The translations under genes and the position numbers were made by a program. From contig JACKJI010000009.1 in the NCBI GenBank assembly GCA_020638035.1, positions 1 to 64,000 on the forward strand: a stretch of 64,000 nucleotides of DNA. Direction: 5' to 3'. Of this stretch, positions 17,425 to 24,683 are shown in pieces. Source of the DNA: Hyphomicrobiaceae bacterium. Lineage in GTDB: Bacteria; Pseudomonadota; Alphaproteobacteria; Rhizobiales; Hyphomicrobiaceae. The notes under the pieces were generated by a model that saw only the letters and a program-made list of their open reading frames with translations, ran no database searches and was not told the DNA's origin. Every line of letters starts with the position of its first letter. Positions within the stretch are counted from its first letter, which is position 1.

Positions 17425-18387
17425 ATGGCCAAACCCACCCTGTGGATCACACGCAAGCTCTCCGACGCCACCGAACAGCGCGCCGCTCGTGATTACGATG
17501 TAATCCTGAACCCGGAGGATCGCGTCTATTCGGGCGATGAAATCGTCGCCATGAGCGGCAGAATCGATGCGATCCTGCCCTGTCATTCCGAGATCTTCTC
17601 CAGGGACGTCGCCGCCCGCCTGTCAGACCGGGTGAAGATCATCGCCAACCACTCCGTCGGCGTCGACCATTGCGACCTCGCCGCTCTCAAGGCTCGCGGC
17701 ATCGTCGTTACCAACACACCCGATGTCTTGTCCGACGCCACTGCCGAAATCGCGCTCCTGCTGATGCTCGGCGCTGCACGCCGCGCCAGTGAAGGCGACC
17801 GGCTCGTGCGCACCGGCCAATGGACGTCGTGGAGCCCCTCGTTCATGGTCGGCCGGCAGTCGACAGGCAAGAAGCTCGGCATCGTCGGCATGGGCCGCGT
17901 CGGCCTGGCGGTAAGAAAGATCGTTACCGGGCTCGGCATGGAGATCCACTATTCGAATCGCCGCCGCCTGCCTGCGGAGACGGAAGACGGCTCCATCTAT
18001 CACGACACCGTGGAGGATCTGCTCGGCGCGGTCGACATCGTGTCCCTCAACTGCCCGTCGACGCCGGAAACGCTGAATCTGATGGACGCGAGGCGCATCG
18101 GCCTGATGAAGCCCGGCGCGATCCTCGTCAACACGGCACGCGGCAACCTGATTGACGAGGCGGCGCTGATCGACGCGCTGAAGCGCGGGCACCTCTTCGC
18201 CGCCGGTCTCGACGTGTTCAAGACCGAGCCCGGCGGCAATCCGGACCTCGCCAAGCTCGATAATGTCTTCCTGCTGCCGCACATCGGCTCGGCGACCCGG
18301 GAGACGCGCAACGCAATGGGCTTCCGCGCGCTCGACAATCTCGATGCGTTCTTCGCCGGACAAACGCCGCGCGACCGGCTGGTCTAG
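17425..18387 (+). CDS. D-2-hydroxyacid dehydrogenase (glyoxylate/hydroxypyruvate reductase type)
   Basis: A 320-residue NAD(P)-dependent oxidoreductase. The nucleotide-binding motif KLGIVGMGRVGLAVRK is near residue 150; the catalytic Arg is in VNTARGNLIDE, the Glu in VFKTEPG and the His in FLLPHIGSAT. ATG at 17425 follows GAGATGAG and begins the substrate domain properly. In a methylotroph such an enzyme could serve the serine cycle as hydroxypyruvate reductase, but substrate cannot be read from the sequence. Confidence 0.88.
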   Translation: MAKPTLWITRKLSDATEQRAARDYDVILNPEDRVYSGDEIVAMSGRIDAILPCHSEIFSRDVAARLSDRVKIIANHSVGVDHCDLAALKARGIVVTNTPDVLSDATAEIALLLMLGAARRASEGDRLVRTGQWTSWSPSFMVGRQSTGKKLGIVGMGRVGLAVRKIVTGLGMEIHYSNRRRLPAETEDGSIYHDTVEDLLGAVDIVSLNCPSTPETLNLMDARRIGLMKPGAILVNTARGNLIDEAALIDALKRGHLFAAGLDVFKTEPGGNPDLAKLDNVFLLPHIGSATRETRNAMGFRALDNLDAFFAGQTPRDRLV

Positions 18388-18390
18388 ATT

Positions 18391-18421
18391 GGCTTCCAGG
18401 CGATCAGAAACGCCTGGAGCC
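18391..18421 (+). terminator. Hairpin after the 2-hydroxyacid dehydrogenase gene
   Basis: GGCTTCCAGGCG and CGCCTGGAGCC pair with one bulged T around an 8-base loop, three bases after the stop codon. The position suggests a transcription end, though no T-run follows. Confidence 0.5.
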
Positions 18422-18496
18422 GCACCAGATGAGACGCTTCGGCGAGTGGTGATGCGGTGGGGCGCGCGCGACGCGCTCGGCAGGAGCTTCGTGTTT

Positions 18497-19327
18497 TCAG
18501 CCTGTCCGGCAAGCCATGCACCCGCCTTCCACGTATCCGCCCCCGTCCCCGGCGGCAACCGGTGCACCGCAGGCATGGCAGAGCTTGAAGGGGGATTGTG
18601 CGAGACCGTGGCCGACCGCCACCCGCTCGTCGAACACGTAGCAGGCGCCGCGCCACAGGCTCTCGGCCTCCGGCACCTCCTCCAGGTACCTTAGGATGCC
18701 GCCCTGGAGGTGGTAGACTTCCTCGACGCCCAGCGCCTTCACATACGCCGTCGCCTTCTCGCAGCGGATACCACCGGTGCAGAACATGGCGATCCGTTTG
18801 GGCGGCATCCCACCCGCGGCAAGCCGGGTGCGCATCCATCCAGGGAATTCGCGGAAACTGCGCGTGCCGGGGTCCTCGGCACCAGCAAACGTGCCGATGC
18901 CGACCTCGTAGGCGTTGCGCGTATCGATCAGCACCGTATCGGGATCGGCGATCAGTGCGTTCCAATCGCTGGGCGCCACGTAGGTGCCGACCGACTGCAG
19001 CGGATCGATCCCCTCGACCCCCATAGTCACGATCTCGCGCTTGAGCCGCACCTTGAGCCGGCCGAACGGCATCGTCTTCGTGTGCGAGAACTTGACGTCG
19101 ACATCGGCGAAACCGGGAACGACGCGGATTGCCGCGAGGACCTCCTCCAGTCCGCTTCGCGATCCTGCGATCGTGCCGTTGATGCCTTCGGCCGCCAACA
19201 GAAGCGTGCCCTGGACGCCATTAGCCGCCGCTACCTCGCGCAGCGGCGCACGGAATGCAGCAAAATCCGGCCACCGCGCGAAGCGGTAAAGTGCGGCCAC
19301 AGAAATATTTTGTAACTCGTCCGACAT
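18497..19327 (-). CDS. trhO: tRNA uridine(34) hydroxylase, rhodanese family
   Basis: A 276-residue enzyme matching YceA/TrhO, which hydroxylates U34 of certain tRNAs. An N-terminal acylphosphatase-like part (FKFS-type block VKFSHTKTMPFGRLKVRLK) precedes the rhodanese domain with VLIDTRNAYE and the catalytic loop MFCTGGIRCEKA. The C-terminus has extra Cys pairs (CHACGAPV and GGCMACRTG), possibly a zinc knuckle. ATG at 19327 is chosen because it starts the conserved region. Confidence 0.9.
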   Translation of the reverse strand: MSDELQNISVAALYRFARWPDFAAFRAPLREVAAANGVQGTLLLAAEGINGTIAGSRSGLEEVLAAIRVVPGFADVDVKFSHTKTMPFGRLKVRLKREIVTMGVEGIDPLQSVGTYVAPSDWNALIADPDTVLIDTRNAYEVGIGTFAGAEDPGTRSFREFPGWMRTRLAAGGMPPKRIAMFCTGGIRCEKATAYVKALGVEEVYHLQGGILRYLEEVPEAESLWRGACYVFDERVAVGHGLAQSPFKLCHACGAPVAAGDGGGYVEGGCMACRTG

Positions 19328-19652
19328 GCGATCCGCATAGCGCCAAGCGCTCTGGTCAGCAAGCCCATGCGCCCATCCCGGCGTGCGTCCATTGCCTGAA
19401 TTGCGGCCCTGCGGGTGTCGGCAGGTGCGCATCGGCCCGCCCGCACCACTTCATGAGTACTGTGGATAGCTTCCTCTGGATCGTGCTGGCTGCCCCCTCG
19501 ACATGTGACTTTCATGTCGCATGCACATTTCTGGACACGCGGCAGGCTTGACCCATCTTTGCATGTGAACCGAATCACACGATCGTCCAGAATCGTTGCA
19601 GTTCACTGCAGTCCGACGCTGGTCACTGCAGTCCAAAATGGAGATCAGGACA
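19328..19652. other. Intergenic region with operator-like repeats before the Lys/Ala peptide
   Basis: No protein gene is supported. It holds the dyad CGACATG-N7-CATGTCG (19499-19519) and a direct repeat TCACTGCAGTCC at 19603-19614 and 19623-19634, spaced exactly 20 bases, about two helical turns. Both lie upstream of the small basic peptide gene and look like regulator sites. Confidence 0.5.
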
Positions 19653-19742
19653 ATGGCAGCAGCGAAGAAGGCTCCGGCAAAGAAGGCAGCCCCGGCGAAG
19701 AAGGCCGCGGCAAAGAAGCCGGCAGCGAAGAAGAAGAAGTAA
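19653..19742 (+). CDS. 29-residue Lys/Ala/Pro-rich histone H1-like peptide
   Basis: ATG at 19653, stop TAA at 19740-19742. The product is built of AAKKAPAKK-type repeats: about 13 Lys, the rest Ala and Pro, ending KKKK. This resembles the C-terminal tails of histone H1-like bacterial DNA-binding proteins, but here it stands alone. GGAGA lies 8 bases before the ATG, and a hairpin terminator candidate follows at 19794. An in-frame ATG at 19638 would add five residues but lacks a ribosome site. Likely nucleic-acid-binding, by composition only. Confidence 0.6.
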   Translation: MAAAKKAPAKKAAPAKKAAAKKPAAKKKK

Positions 19743-20081
19743 TCTTCCCATTCGCACTTCTTTCGGCCCTGGCCCTCCAGCGGTCGAGGCGTCGGGCACC
19801 CCTTGAGGGTGCCCGAATTGCATTTGGGCAACCAGCCCGCGTCCGCCGCCTCGCCGATCTACCCGCAGCCCCACACCAGCCGGCAAAGCTTTGCCACCCC
19901 TTCGGGTGGCCACGATATCGCGTGGCTCTCTCCGGTACGATCTGCTATTGCGGGCGGCGAAATCGGCATGCAAAAGAGGCCGGCAAGCTATCCGCAGCGC
20001 CGTGCTGGCGACTAGGCCTCGTACCGGCAACCACGCCGCCACACACCGCTCCCGCCCACCAATCAAGACGGAGATCTCCCG
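19743..20081. other. Intergenic region with two hairpins
   Basis: No gene is supported in these 339 bases. Besides the terminator candidate at 19794-19814 there is a second hairpin, GCCACCC-CTTC-GGGTGGC, at 19893-19910. An upstream promoter for the next gene must lie here, with no motif clear by eye. Confidence 0.45.
19794..19814 (+). terminator. Hairpin after the Lys/Ala peptide
   Basis: GGGCACCC and GGGTGCCC form a perfect 8-bp stem around CTTGA, 51 bases after the stop. Only a weak T-rich stretch follows, so termination may be partial. Confidence 0.5.
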
Positions 20082-20492
20082 ATGAGCCGCGCCGACACCC
20101 AGACCCTGATCCAGAGCTACTACGATGCCTTCAATCGCGGTGACAGCAATGCCATGCTTGCCTTCCTCTCCGAGGACGTCATTCACGACGTCAACCAGGG
20201 CGAGCGGCGCATCGGTCTCGACAAGTTCAAGGCGTTCAATGCGCGCATGGACCACCACTATAAGGAGCGGCTGGAGAACATCTCCATCATGGTGAACGAG
20301 GACGGCACCCGCGCCGCTGCCGAGTTCAACGTGCACGGCACCTATCTCAACACCGACAGCGGCCTGCCCGAAGCCAAGGGGCAGACCTACGTGCTCCCCG
20401 CCGGCACCTTCTTCGCCATTCGCGACGGCAAGATCGCCCGCGTGACGACGTATTACAATCTGACCGACTGGATCGCCCAGGTCGCTGGCTGA
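20082..20492 (+). CDS. SnoaL/ketosteroid isomerase-like protein (NTF2 fold)
   Basis: A 136-residue protein with the NTF2-like pattern: N-terminal helices (LIQSYYDAFNRGD), LAFLSEDVIHDVNQGERRIG, and C-terminal strands ending FFAIRDGKIARVTTYYNLTDW. Such proteins are isomerases, hydrolases or small-ligand binders; the ligand cannot be told. GGAGA precedes the ATG. It is 46 bases before panD and probably co-transcribed with it. Confidence 0.8.
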   Translation: MSRADTQTLIQSYYDAFNRGDSNAMLAFLSEDVIHDVNQGERRIGLDKFKAFNARMDHHYKERLENISIMVNEDGTRAAAEFNVHGTYLNTDSGLPEAKGQTYVLPAGTFFAIRDGKIARVTTYYNLTDWIAQVAG

Positions 20493-20538
20493 CCCAGTAC
20501 CGGGCGCACCTGCTCCGCCTTGCGCAAGGACTTTGCCC

Positions 20539-20898
20539 ATGCTCGTGACGATGCTCAAATGCAAGCTGCATCGCGCCACCGTGACGGAGTGCGACCTGCA
20601 CTACGAGGGCTCGATCTCGATCGACGAGAAGTTGATCGAGGCGGCCGGCCTCCTCATCAACGAGCGCGTCGAGATCTACAACATCGACAACGGTGAACGC
20701 TTTGCCACCTACGTGATCAGGGGTGAGCGCGGCTCGGGCGTCATCGGCCTCAACGGCGCCGCCGCTCGCAAGGCCTGTGTCGGCGACAAGCTCATCATCT
20801 GTGCCTATGCACAGATGAGCGAGGAGGAGGCACGCGCCCACGAGCCCAGCATCGTCATCCTCGGCAAGAAGAACCGGATGGAGAAGGCCAAGACATGA
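20539..20898 (+). CDS. panD: Aspartate 1-decarboxylase
   Basis: Makes beta-alanine from aspartate for pantothenate and CoA. The 119-residue proenzyme has the self-cleavage site Gly-Ser in YEGSISID, which yields the pyruvoyl cofactor, plus the family blocks KCKLHRATVT, GERFATYVI and GVIGLNGAAA. ATG at 20539 follows AAGGA by 8 bases; a TTG two codons earlier is not needed. Its stop overlaps the start of the next gene. E. coli PanD needs PanZ, an acetyltransferase; the neighbour is one, see the next entry. Confidence 0.93.
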   Translation: MLVTMLKCKLHRATVTECDLHYEGSISIDEKLIEAAGLLINERVEIYNIDNGERFATYVIRGERGSGVIGLNGAAARKACVGDKLIICAYAQMSEEEARAHEPSIVILGKKNRMEKAKT

Positions 20899-21485
20899 AA
20901 CTCGAGGTGACCTCGCTCACGGGCGATGCCATCCGCGAAGTTCTGCCCGATCTCGCGCAGCTTCGTATGATCGTGTTTCGCGACTGGCCCTACCTCTATG
21001 ACGGCACGCTGGAGTACGAGGAGCAGTACCTCGCCACGTTCGCCGCCGCCCCCGGTGCTGTCTGCGTCATCGCCCGCGACGGCGATCGCATTGTCGGGGC
21101 GTCGACCGGCCTGCCGATGATTCACGCCGACGAGGAATTCAAGGGGCCGTTCACGGCTGCCGGCTACGACATCGCGCAGGTCTTTTATTGCGGCGAGAGC
21201 GTGCTGCTGTCCTCTCATCGCGGTGGCGGTGTCGGCCACGCATTCTTCGATCACCGCGAGGCCCAGGCGCGCCGCCTCGGCGGCTTTCGCCATTCGACGT
21301 TCTGCCGGGTCGTCCGTCCCGACGATCACCCCCTGAAGCCGAAGGACTATCGCCCGCTCGATGCGTTCTGGACGAAGCGCGGCTATGCACCCGTTCCGGG
21401 ACTCATTGCGCACTACGACTGGAAGGACATCGACCAGGACGGCGAGACCACCAAGGAACTGCAATTCTGGCTGAGGGAGCTGTGA
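20895..21485 (+). CDS. GNAT-family acetyltransferase coupled to panD
   Basis: A 196-residue protein with the GNAT core: CVIARDGDRIVGASTGLPM strand-turn-strand, then YCGESVLLSSHRGGGVGHAFF, whose HRGGGVG is the acetyl-CoA pyrophosphate loop. ATG lies in the panD stop (ATGA), so the two are translationally coupled. That link recalls PanZ, the GNAT-like factor that drives PanD cleavage in enterobacteria, but this protein is longer and no PanZ homology is evident. The substrate is unknown. Confidence 0.8.
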   Translation: MKLEVTSLTGDAIREVLPDLAQLRMIVFRDWPYLYDGTLEYEEQYLATFAAAPGAVCVIARDGDRIVGASTGLPMIHADEEFKGPFTAAGYDIAQVFYCGESVLLSSHRGGGVGHAFFDHREAQARRLGGFRHSTFCRVVRPDDHPLKPKDYRPLDAFWTKRGYAPVPGLIAHYDWKDIDQDGETTKELQFWLREL

Positions 21486-21490
21486 GCCAG

Positions 21491-22399
21491 ATGCGTGACA
21501 CCTTGCGCGTGGCTGCTGCGCAGTATCCCATCGATGCCGTGCCAAGCCTTGATGCTTGGAACGAAAAGATCGCCCGCTGGGTGAAGAATGGCGCCGAAAC
21601 CGGGGCCGAACTGCTGGTCTTTCCCGAATATGGCGCCATCGAGCAGGCACACGCGCTCGGTCCGTCCGTCTATCAGGACCTCGACGCCACCCTCGCCGCC
21701 ATCGCCGATCTCGCCGACGCGCGCGTGGCAGTGCACGCCGAGCTGGCCCGCCGCCACGGCGTCCACATTCTCGTCGGCTCAGGCCCCAAGCGCCGCGCCG
21801 ACGGCCGCTACGTGAACGCGGCGCAGCTCGTCACGCCCACGGGGGGCATCGGCGAACAGGAAAAGCTGATCCTGACGCCGTTCGAGCGCAACTGGAACAT
21901 GATGGCGGGAGAGGAGATCCGCGTGTTCCGCACCGCCATCGGAAACATCGCCATTGCGGTTTGCTACGATAGCGAGTTCCCCTATCTCGCCCGCGCCATG
22001 GCCCGGGCCGGGGCGGAGATCCTGCTGGTGCCACAGTGCACCGAGCGCGTCTCGGGCAACTACCGGGTCCGCACCGGCGCCATGGCCCGCGCACTCGAAA
22101 ACCAGTTTGCCGCCATCACCAGCCCGACCATCGGCGACGCGGTCTGGTCGGCGGCCGTCGATTACAACAATGGCGCCGCCGGCGTATTCGTGCCGGCCGA
22201 GCAGGGTGTCTCCGATACCGGCGTGCTGGCCGAGGGCCGCATGAACGAGCCGGGCTGGATCACCGCCACCGTTGACATGAACAGCCTGCGCCGGCTGCGC
22301 TCGGGCGGCGAGATGCGCAATTTCACCGATTGGCTGGAGCAGCCGGGCGCGGCGGCGGCGGAAAGCAGCGCACGCGTCAGGATCGTCGATCTCGCCTGA
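21491..22399 (+). CDS. Carbon-nitrogen hydrolase (nitrilase superfamily)
   Basis: A 302-residue amidase-like enzyme. The Glu-Lys-Cys triad is visible: Glu in LLVFPEYGA, Lys in EQEKLILTPFE and Cys in IAVCYDSEFPY. A second conserved block is LVPQCTERVSGNYRVR. ATG at 21491 follows GGGAG by 11 bases; a GTG at 21482 overlapping the acetyltransferase stop is an alternative. Last gene of the SnoaL-panD-GNAT-amidase run. Substrate unknown; many relatives act on small amides. Confidence 0.87.
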   Translation: MRDTLRVAAAQYPIDAVPSLDAWNEKIARWVKNGAETGAELLVFPEYGAIEQAHALGPSVYQDLDATLAAIADLADARVAVHAELARRHGVHILVGSGPKRRADGRYVNAAQLVTPTGGIGEQEKLILTPFERNWNMMAGEEIRVFRTAIGNIAIAVCYDSEFPYLARAMARAGAEILLVPQCTERVSGNYRVRTGAMARALENQFAAITSPTIGDAVWSAAVDYNNGAAGVFVPAEQGVSDTGVLAEGRMNEPGWITATVDMNSLRRLRSGGEMRNFTDWLEQPGAAAAESSARVRIVDLA

Positions 22400-22486
22400 T
22401 CCTTCACAGCGCCACTCAGACCGACCCGTTCGATCAGCGCCGCAGGCTTTTCACGCTGAGCCGCATACACTTCAGCTCTACGATTT

Positions 22487-22614
22487 CTAGAGCAGGTCCG
22501 ACTTTGGTGGAATCACTTCCACGATCGTGGCCTGCTCCAAGATCTTGTTTGAGAGACTGAGTCACGCCTTCGATCGAAGCCCAAGCGTTTCCATCTCAGA
22601 CGATCAGGCTCTAG
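22487..22614. repeat. Palindromic repeat overlapping the 3' end of the SIMPL gene
   Basis: A 128-base unit that begins CTAGAGC and ends GCTCTAG, with internal dyads including GTGGAA-TCAC-TTCCAC and GAGCAGG/CCTGCTC. This is the layout of Rhizobiales intergenic palindromic repeats. Its last bases supply the TAG stop of the neighbouring minus-strand gene. Confidence 0.6.
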
Positions 22615-23372
22615 TCCAGCGCGTAGGTGACAGTGACCCGCGCCGAGATCTCCTGCGAGCCCTCGGCGATCGGCACGCCCTCAGCCATCGCCGCGCGCGC
22701 CAGCATCGGACCGCGCGGCGCCACGTGCACCGTTTCCTCTGAGATCACCAGCACCTGGCCGAGCCGTGCCCCGGCGGCGTTAGCGTAAAGGTCGGCGCGC
22801 TGGCGCGCGTTGGCTATCGCGTTCCGCCGCGCCTCGTCCTTCAGCGCTTCGGCATCAGCGATAGCGAAGGACAGACCGCCAATCCGGTTGGCGCCGACCG
22901 AAACGATCTCATCGAGCATGGGGCCCAGTTGCGCAAGCTCCCGCACCACAATGGCGACGTCGTTGGAAACGCGATAGCCATCGATCGTCGGCGGCTTGCC
23001 ATCCTTGGTGTGCACATAGCGCGGTGAGACATCGAAATTCGTCGTCTGGATGTCATCGGCAGGAATGCCCCGCGCTTTGAGACCGCCGATCAGCGCATCC
23101 ATGGCCCCCGAGTTGGCCTTGAGCGCCTCTTTGGCCGTCGCCGCCTCACTGACGACGCCGAGCGAGATCCGCGCCATGTCGGGTCGGGCCGCCACCTTCC
23201 CCTCGCCCGTGACCGTCACCTGCCGCTGCATGCGCCCTGCCTCCGATCGCTCCAATCGCGCCTCCTGTGCCCGTCCCTCCGTCGCCGAAGCCAGTGCAAC
23301 CCCGACGCCCAGCGCCACCGCGAGTCCGGGCATGATCCACGCCGTCAGGACACCTCCGCGATATGGGGGCAT
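22611..23372 (-). CDS. SIMPL-domain (DUF541) exported protein
   Basis: A 253-residue periplasmic protein with a signal segment (IMPGLAVALGVGVALASA) and a SIMPL domain: VTVTGEGKVAARPDMARISLGV at the start, GIPADDIQTTNFDVSPRY in the middle and ARQRADLYANAAGARLGQVL near the end. Homologues (E. coli YggE) are linked to oxidative stress; the mechanism is unclear. ATG at 23372 has GAGGAG upstream; the longer frame to 23540 is not family-like. The stop lies inside a palindromic repeat. Confidence 0.85.
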   Translation of the reverse strand: MPPYRGGVLTAWIMPGLAVALGVGVALASATEGRAQEARLERSEAGRMQRQVTVTGEGKVAARPDMARISLGVVSEAATAKEALKANSGAMDALIGGLKARGIPADDIQTTNFDVSPRYVHTKDGKPPTIDGYRVSNDVAIVVRELAQLGPMLDEIVSVGANRIGGLSFAIADAEALKDEARRNAIANARQRADLYANAAGARLGQVLVISEETVHVAPRGPMLARAAMAEGVPIAEGSQEISARVTVTYALD

Positions 23373-23545
23373 GGCTCGATCTCCTCGCAAACTCCGCCTA
23401 CTTGGAAGCTCATGACGCGGCGGACGGCCGGACAATGATGCTCCAACGCGCTTCTTGCACCGGATCGGGGTGAAATGGCGGCAAACGATGTTTCGCCCGG
23501 CCACCGGGATCTGGTATGAAGGCGCCCCCGGCCGACACATGGCCC

Positions 23546-23621
23546 GGGCCCGTAGCTCAATGGTTAGAGCTGGCGGCTCATAACCGTCTGGTTGCAGGTT
23601 CGAATCCTGCCGGGCCCACCA
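23546..23621 (+). tRNA. tRNA with CAU anticodon (Met or lysidine-modified Ile2)
   Basis: A full cloverleaf: acceptor GGGCCCG/CGGGCCC, D arm GCTC...GAGC, anticodon stem around CTCATAA (anticodon CAT at 23579-23581), T arm GCAGGTTCGAATCCTGC, and encoded CCA at 23619-23621. It is not an initiator. Elongator Met and Ile2 (CAU) are hard to separate; the short variable loop and CTCATAAC context would suit either, and tilS-dependent Ile2 is a real alternative. Confidence 0.92.
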
Positions 23622-23666
23622 CTACTGATGTCGCGCACCTGTTGTTCATGAAATAGCGACCAACGC

Positions 23667-24044
23667 TCAACTATCCGCCTCGATCACTGCCACGCGCTCG
23701 CCGGCATGCGCTGATCTGAGAGCGGTCACATCGTCGAGGGCCTGCGCCCACACGTTGCACGGGCTTGCCAATCGGATCTCGCCGTTACGCGAAATCGGCG
23801 TCGGCCCGAAGCCAATCGCGATGGCATCACCGTCGGGCCAGAAAGCAATTTCACCAGCTTCCACCACATCGCGCGCATCGGCCTCCGGTGTCACCGTGAC
23901 AGGCGTCGCGAAATAGACCTCCTGCCCCCAGGTCTGCGCCGTGGCGTAAATCGGCAGCGCCCGCCAGATGCGGTCCGCGGTTGCCGTGTCGCGCAACCTC
24001 GCGCGTAGCGCCACATCACCGATGCGTATCAATATCTCCCGCAA
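23667..24044 (-). CDS. Cyclophilin-like-fold protein, paralogue A
   Basis: A 125-residue protein of the small bacterial cyclophilin-like type (TM1367-like). Marks are ADRIWRALPIYATAQTWG, the FWPDGDAIAIGFGPTPIS turn and GEIRLASPCNVWAQAL. The start is TTG at 24044 with GGAGGAG 5 bases upstream, an unusual codon but a strong ribosome site. It is closely related to the next gene upstream (24120-24605), so the pair arose by duplication. Function not known; peptidyl-prolyl isomerase activity should not be assumed. Confidence 0.75.
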   Translation of the reverse strand: MREILIRIGDVALRARLRDTATADRIWRALPIYATAQTWGQEVYFATPVTVTPEADARDVVEAGEIAFWPDGDAIAIGFGPTPISRNGEIRLASPCNVWAQALDDVTALRSAHAGERVAVIEADS

Positions 24045-24119
24045 CGTCTCCTCCCCTGGTCGCCGGTCAGTCCGGTCTCATTGTCATTGCCGCGCATCAC
24101 GATGCAGATCAGCATCGCG

Positions 24120-24605
24120 TCACCTTTGGCGCATACCCTCTCCCGGCCTGCGCAACAGCGACACTTTTTCACCCACCCGCACGCCCTGCAAGACCTTCAC
24201 GTCACCAAGTGCGGTGGCAAAGACATTGACCGGAGCCGGCATGCGCATCTCACCTGGCCGCGAGATCGGCGTCGGCCCGAAGGGAAGGATGATGCGCCGT
24301 TCCTCGCTCCACAGGCAGATGTCGCCCGGCCGCGCCATCAGCCGCGCCGTCCGGTCCCGGCCCGACGCGATCGGAATCTCGACGTGGATCGCCTCTCCCC
24401 AGGGCTCGGCCACACCGAAGAGCGGCAGCGCCGCCCAGATCCGCTCGGCCGTCGCCGTTGCCGCAAGCGCCGCTTCCAGTTCGATGCGTCCTGCCCGGAT
24501 CAGAATGACACGTGAGCCCGGGCCATGCTGCACGGCGGTTGCTTCGGGTGCGGCGGCACGCCTGGCAACTGGATCGGATCGGTGTCGTAGAATATCGGTC
24601 GGCAT
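24120..24605 (-). CDS. Cyclophilin-like-fold protein, paralogue B
   Basis: A protein of about 161 residues with the same core as its neighbour: AERIWAALPLFGVAEPWGE, then ICLWSEERRIILPFGPTPIS and GEMRMPAPVNVFATALGDV. It has an N-terminal extension of about 35 residues. The start is uncertain: ATG at 24605 is used, but the conserved part begins near VILIRAGRIELE. It precedes paralogue A by 75 bases on the same strand and probably shares its transcript. Confidence 0.7.
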   Translation of the reverse strand: MPTDILRHRSDPVARRAAAPEATAVQHGPGSRVILIRAGRIELEAALAATATAERIWAALPLFGVAEPWGEAIHVEIPIASGRDRTARLMARPGDICLWSEERRIILPFGPTPISRPGEMRMPAPVNVFATALGDVKVLQGVRVGEKVSLLRRPGEGMRQR

Positions 24606-24683
24606 GGCCCATCGCACAAAACGAAACGGGCGCCCATGAGGCGCCCGCTTCACAACGAATGACAAGTAGAATTGATCACACGA

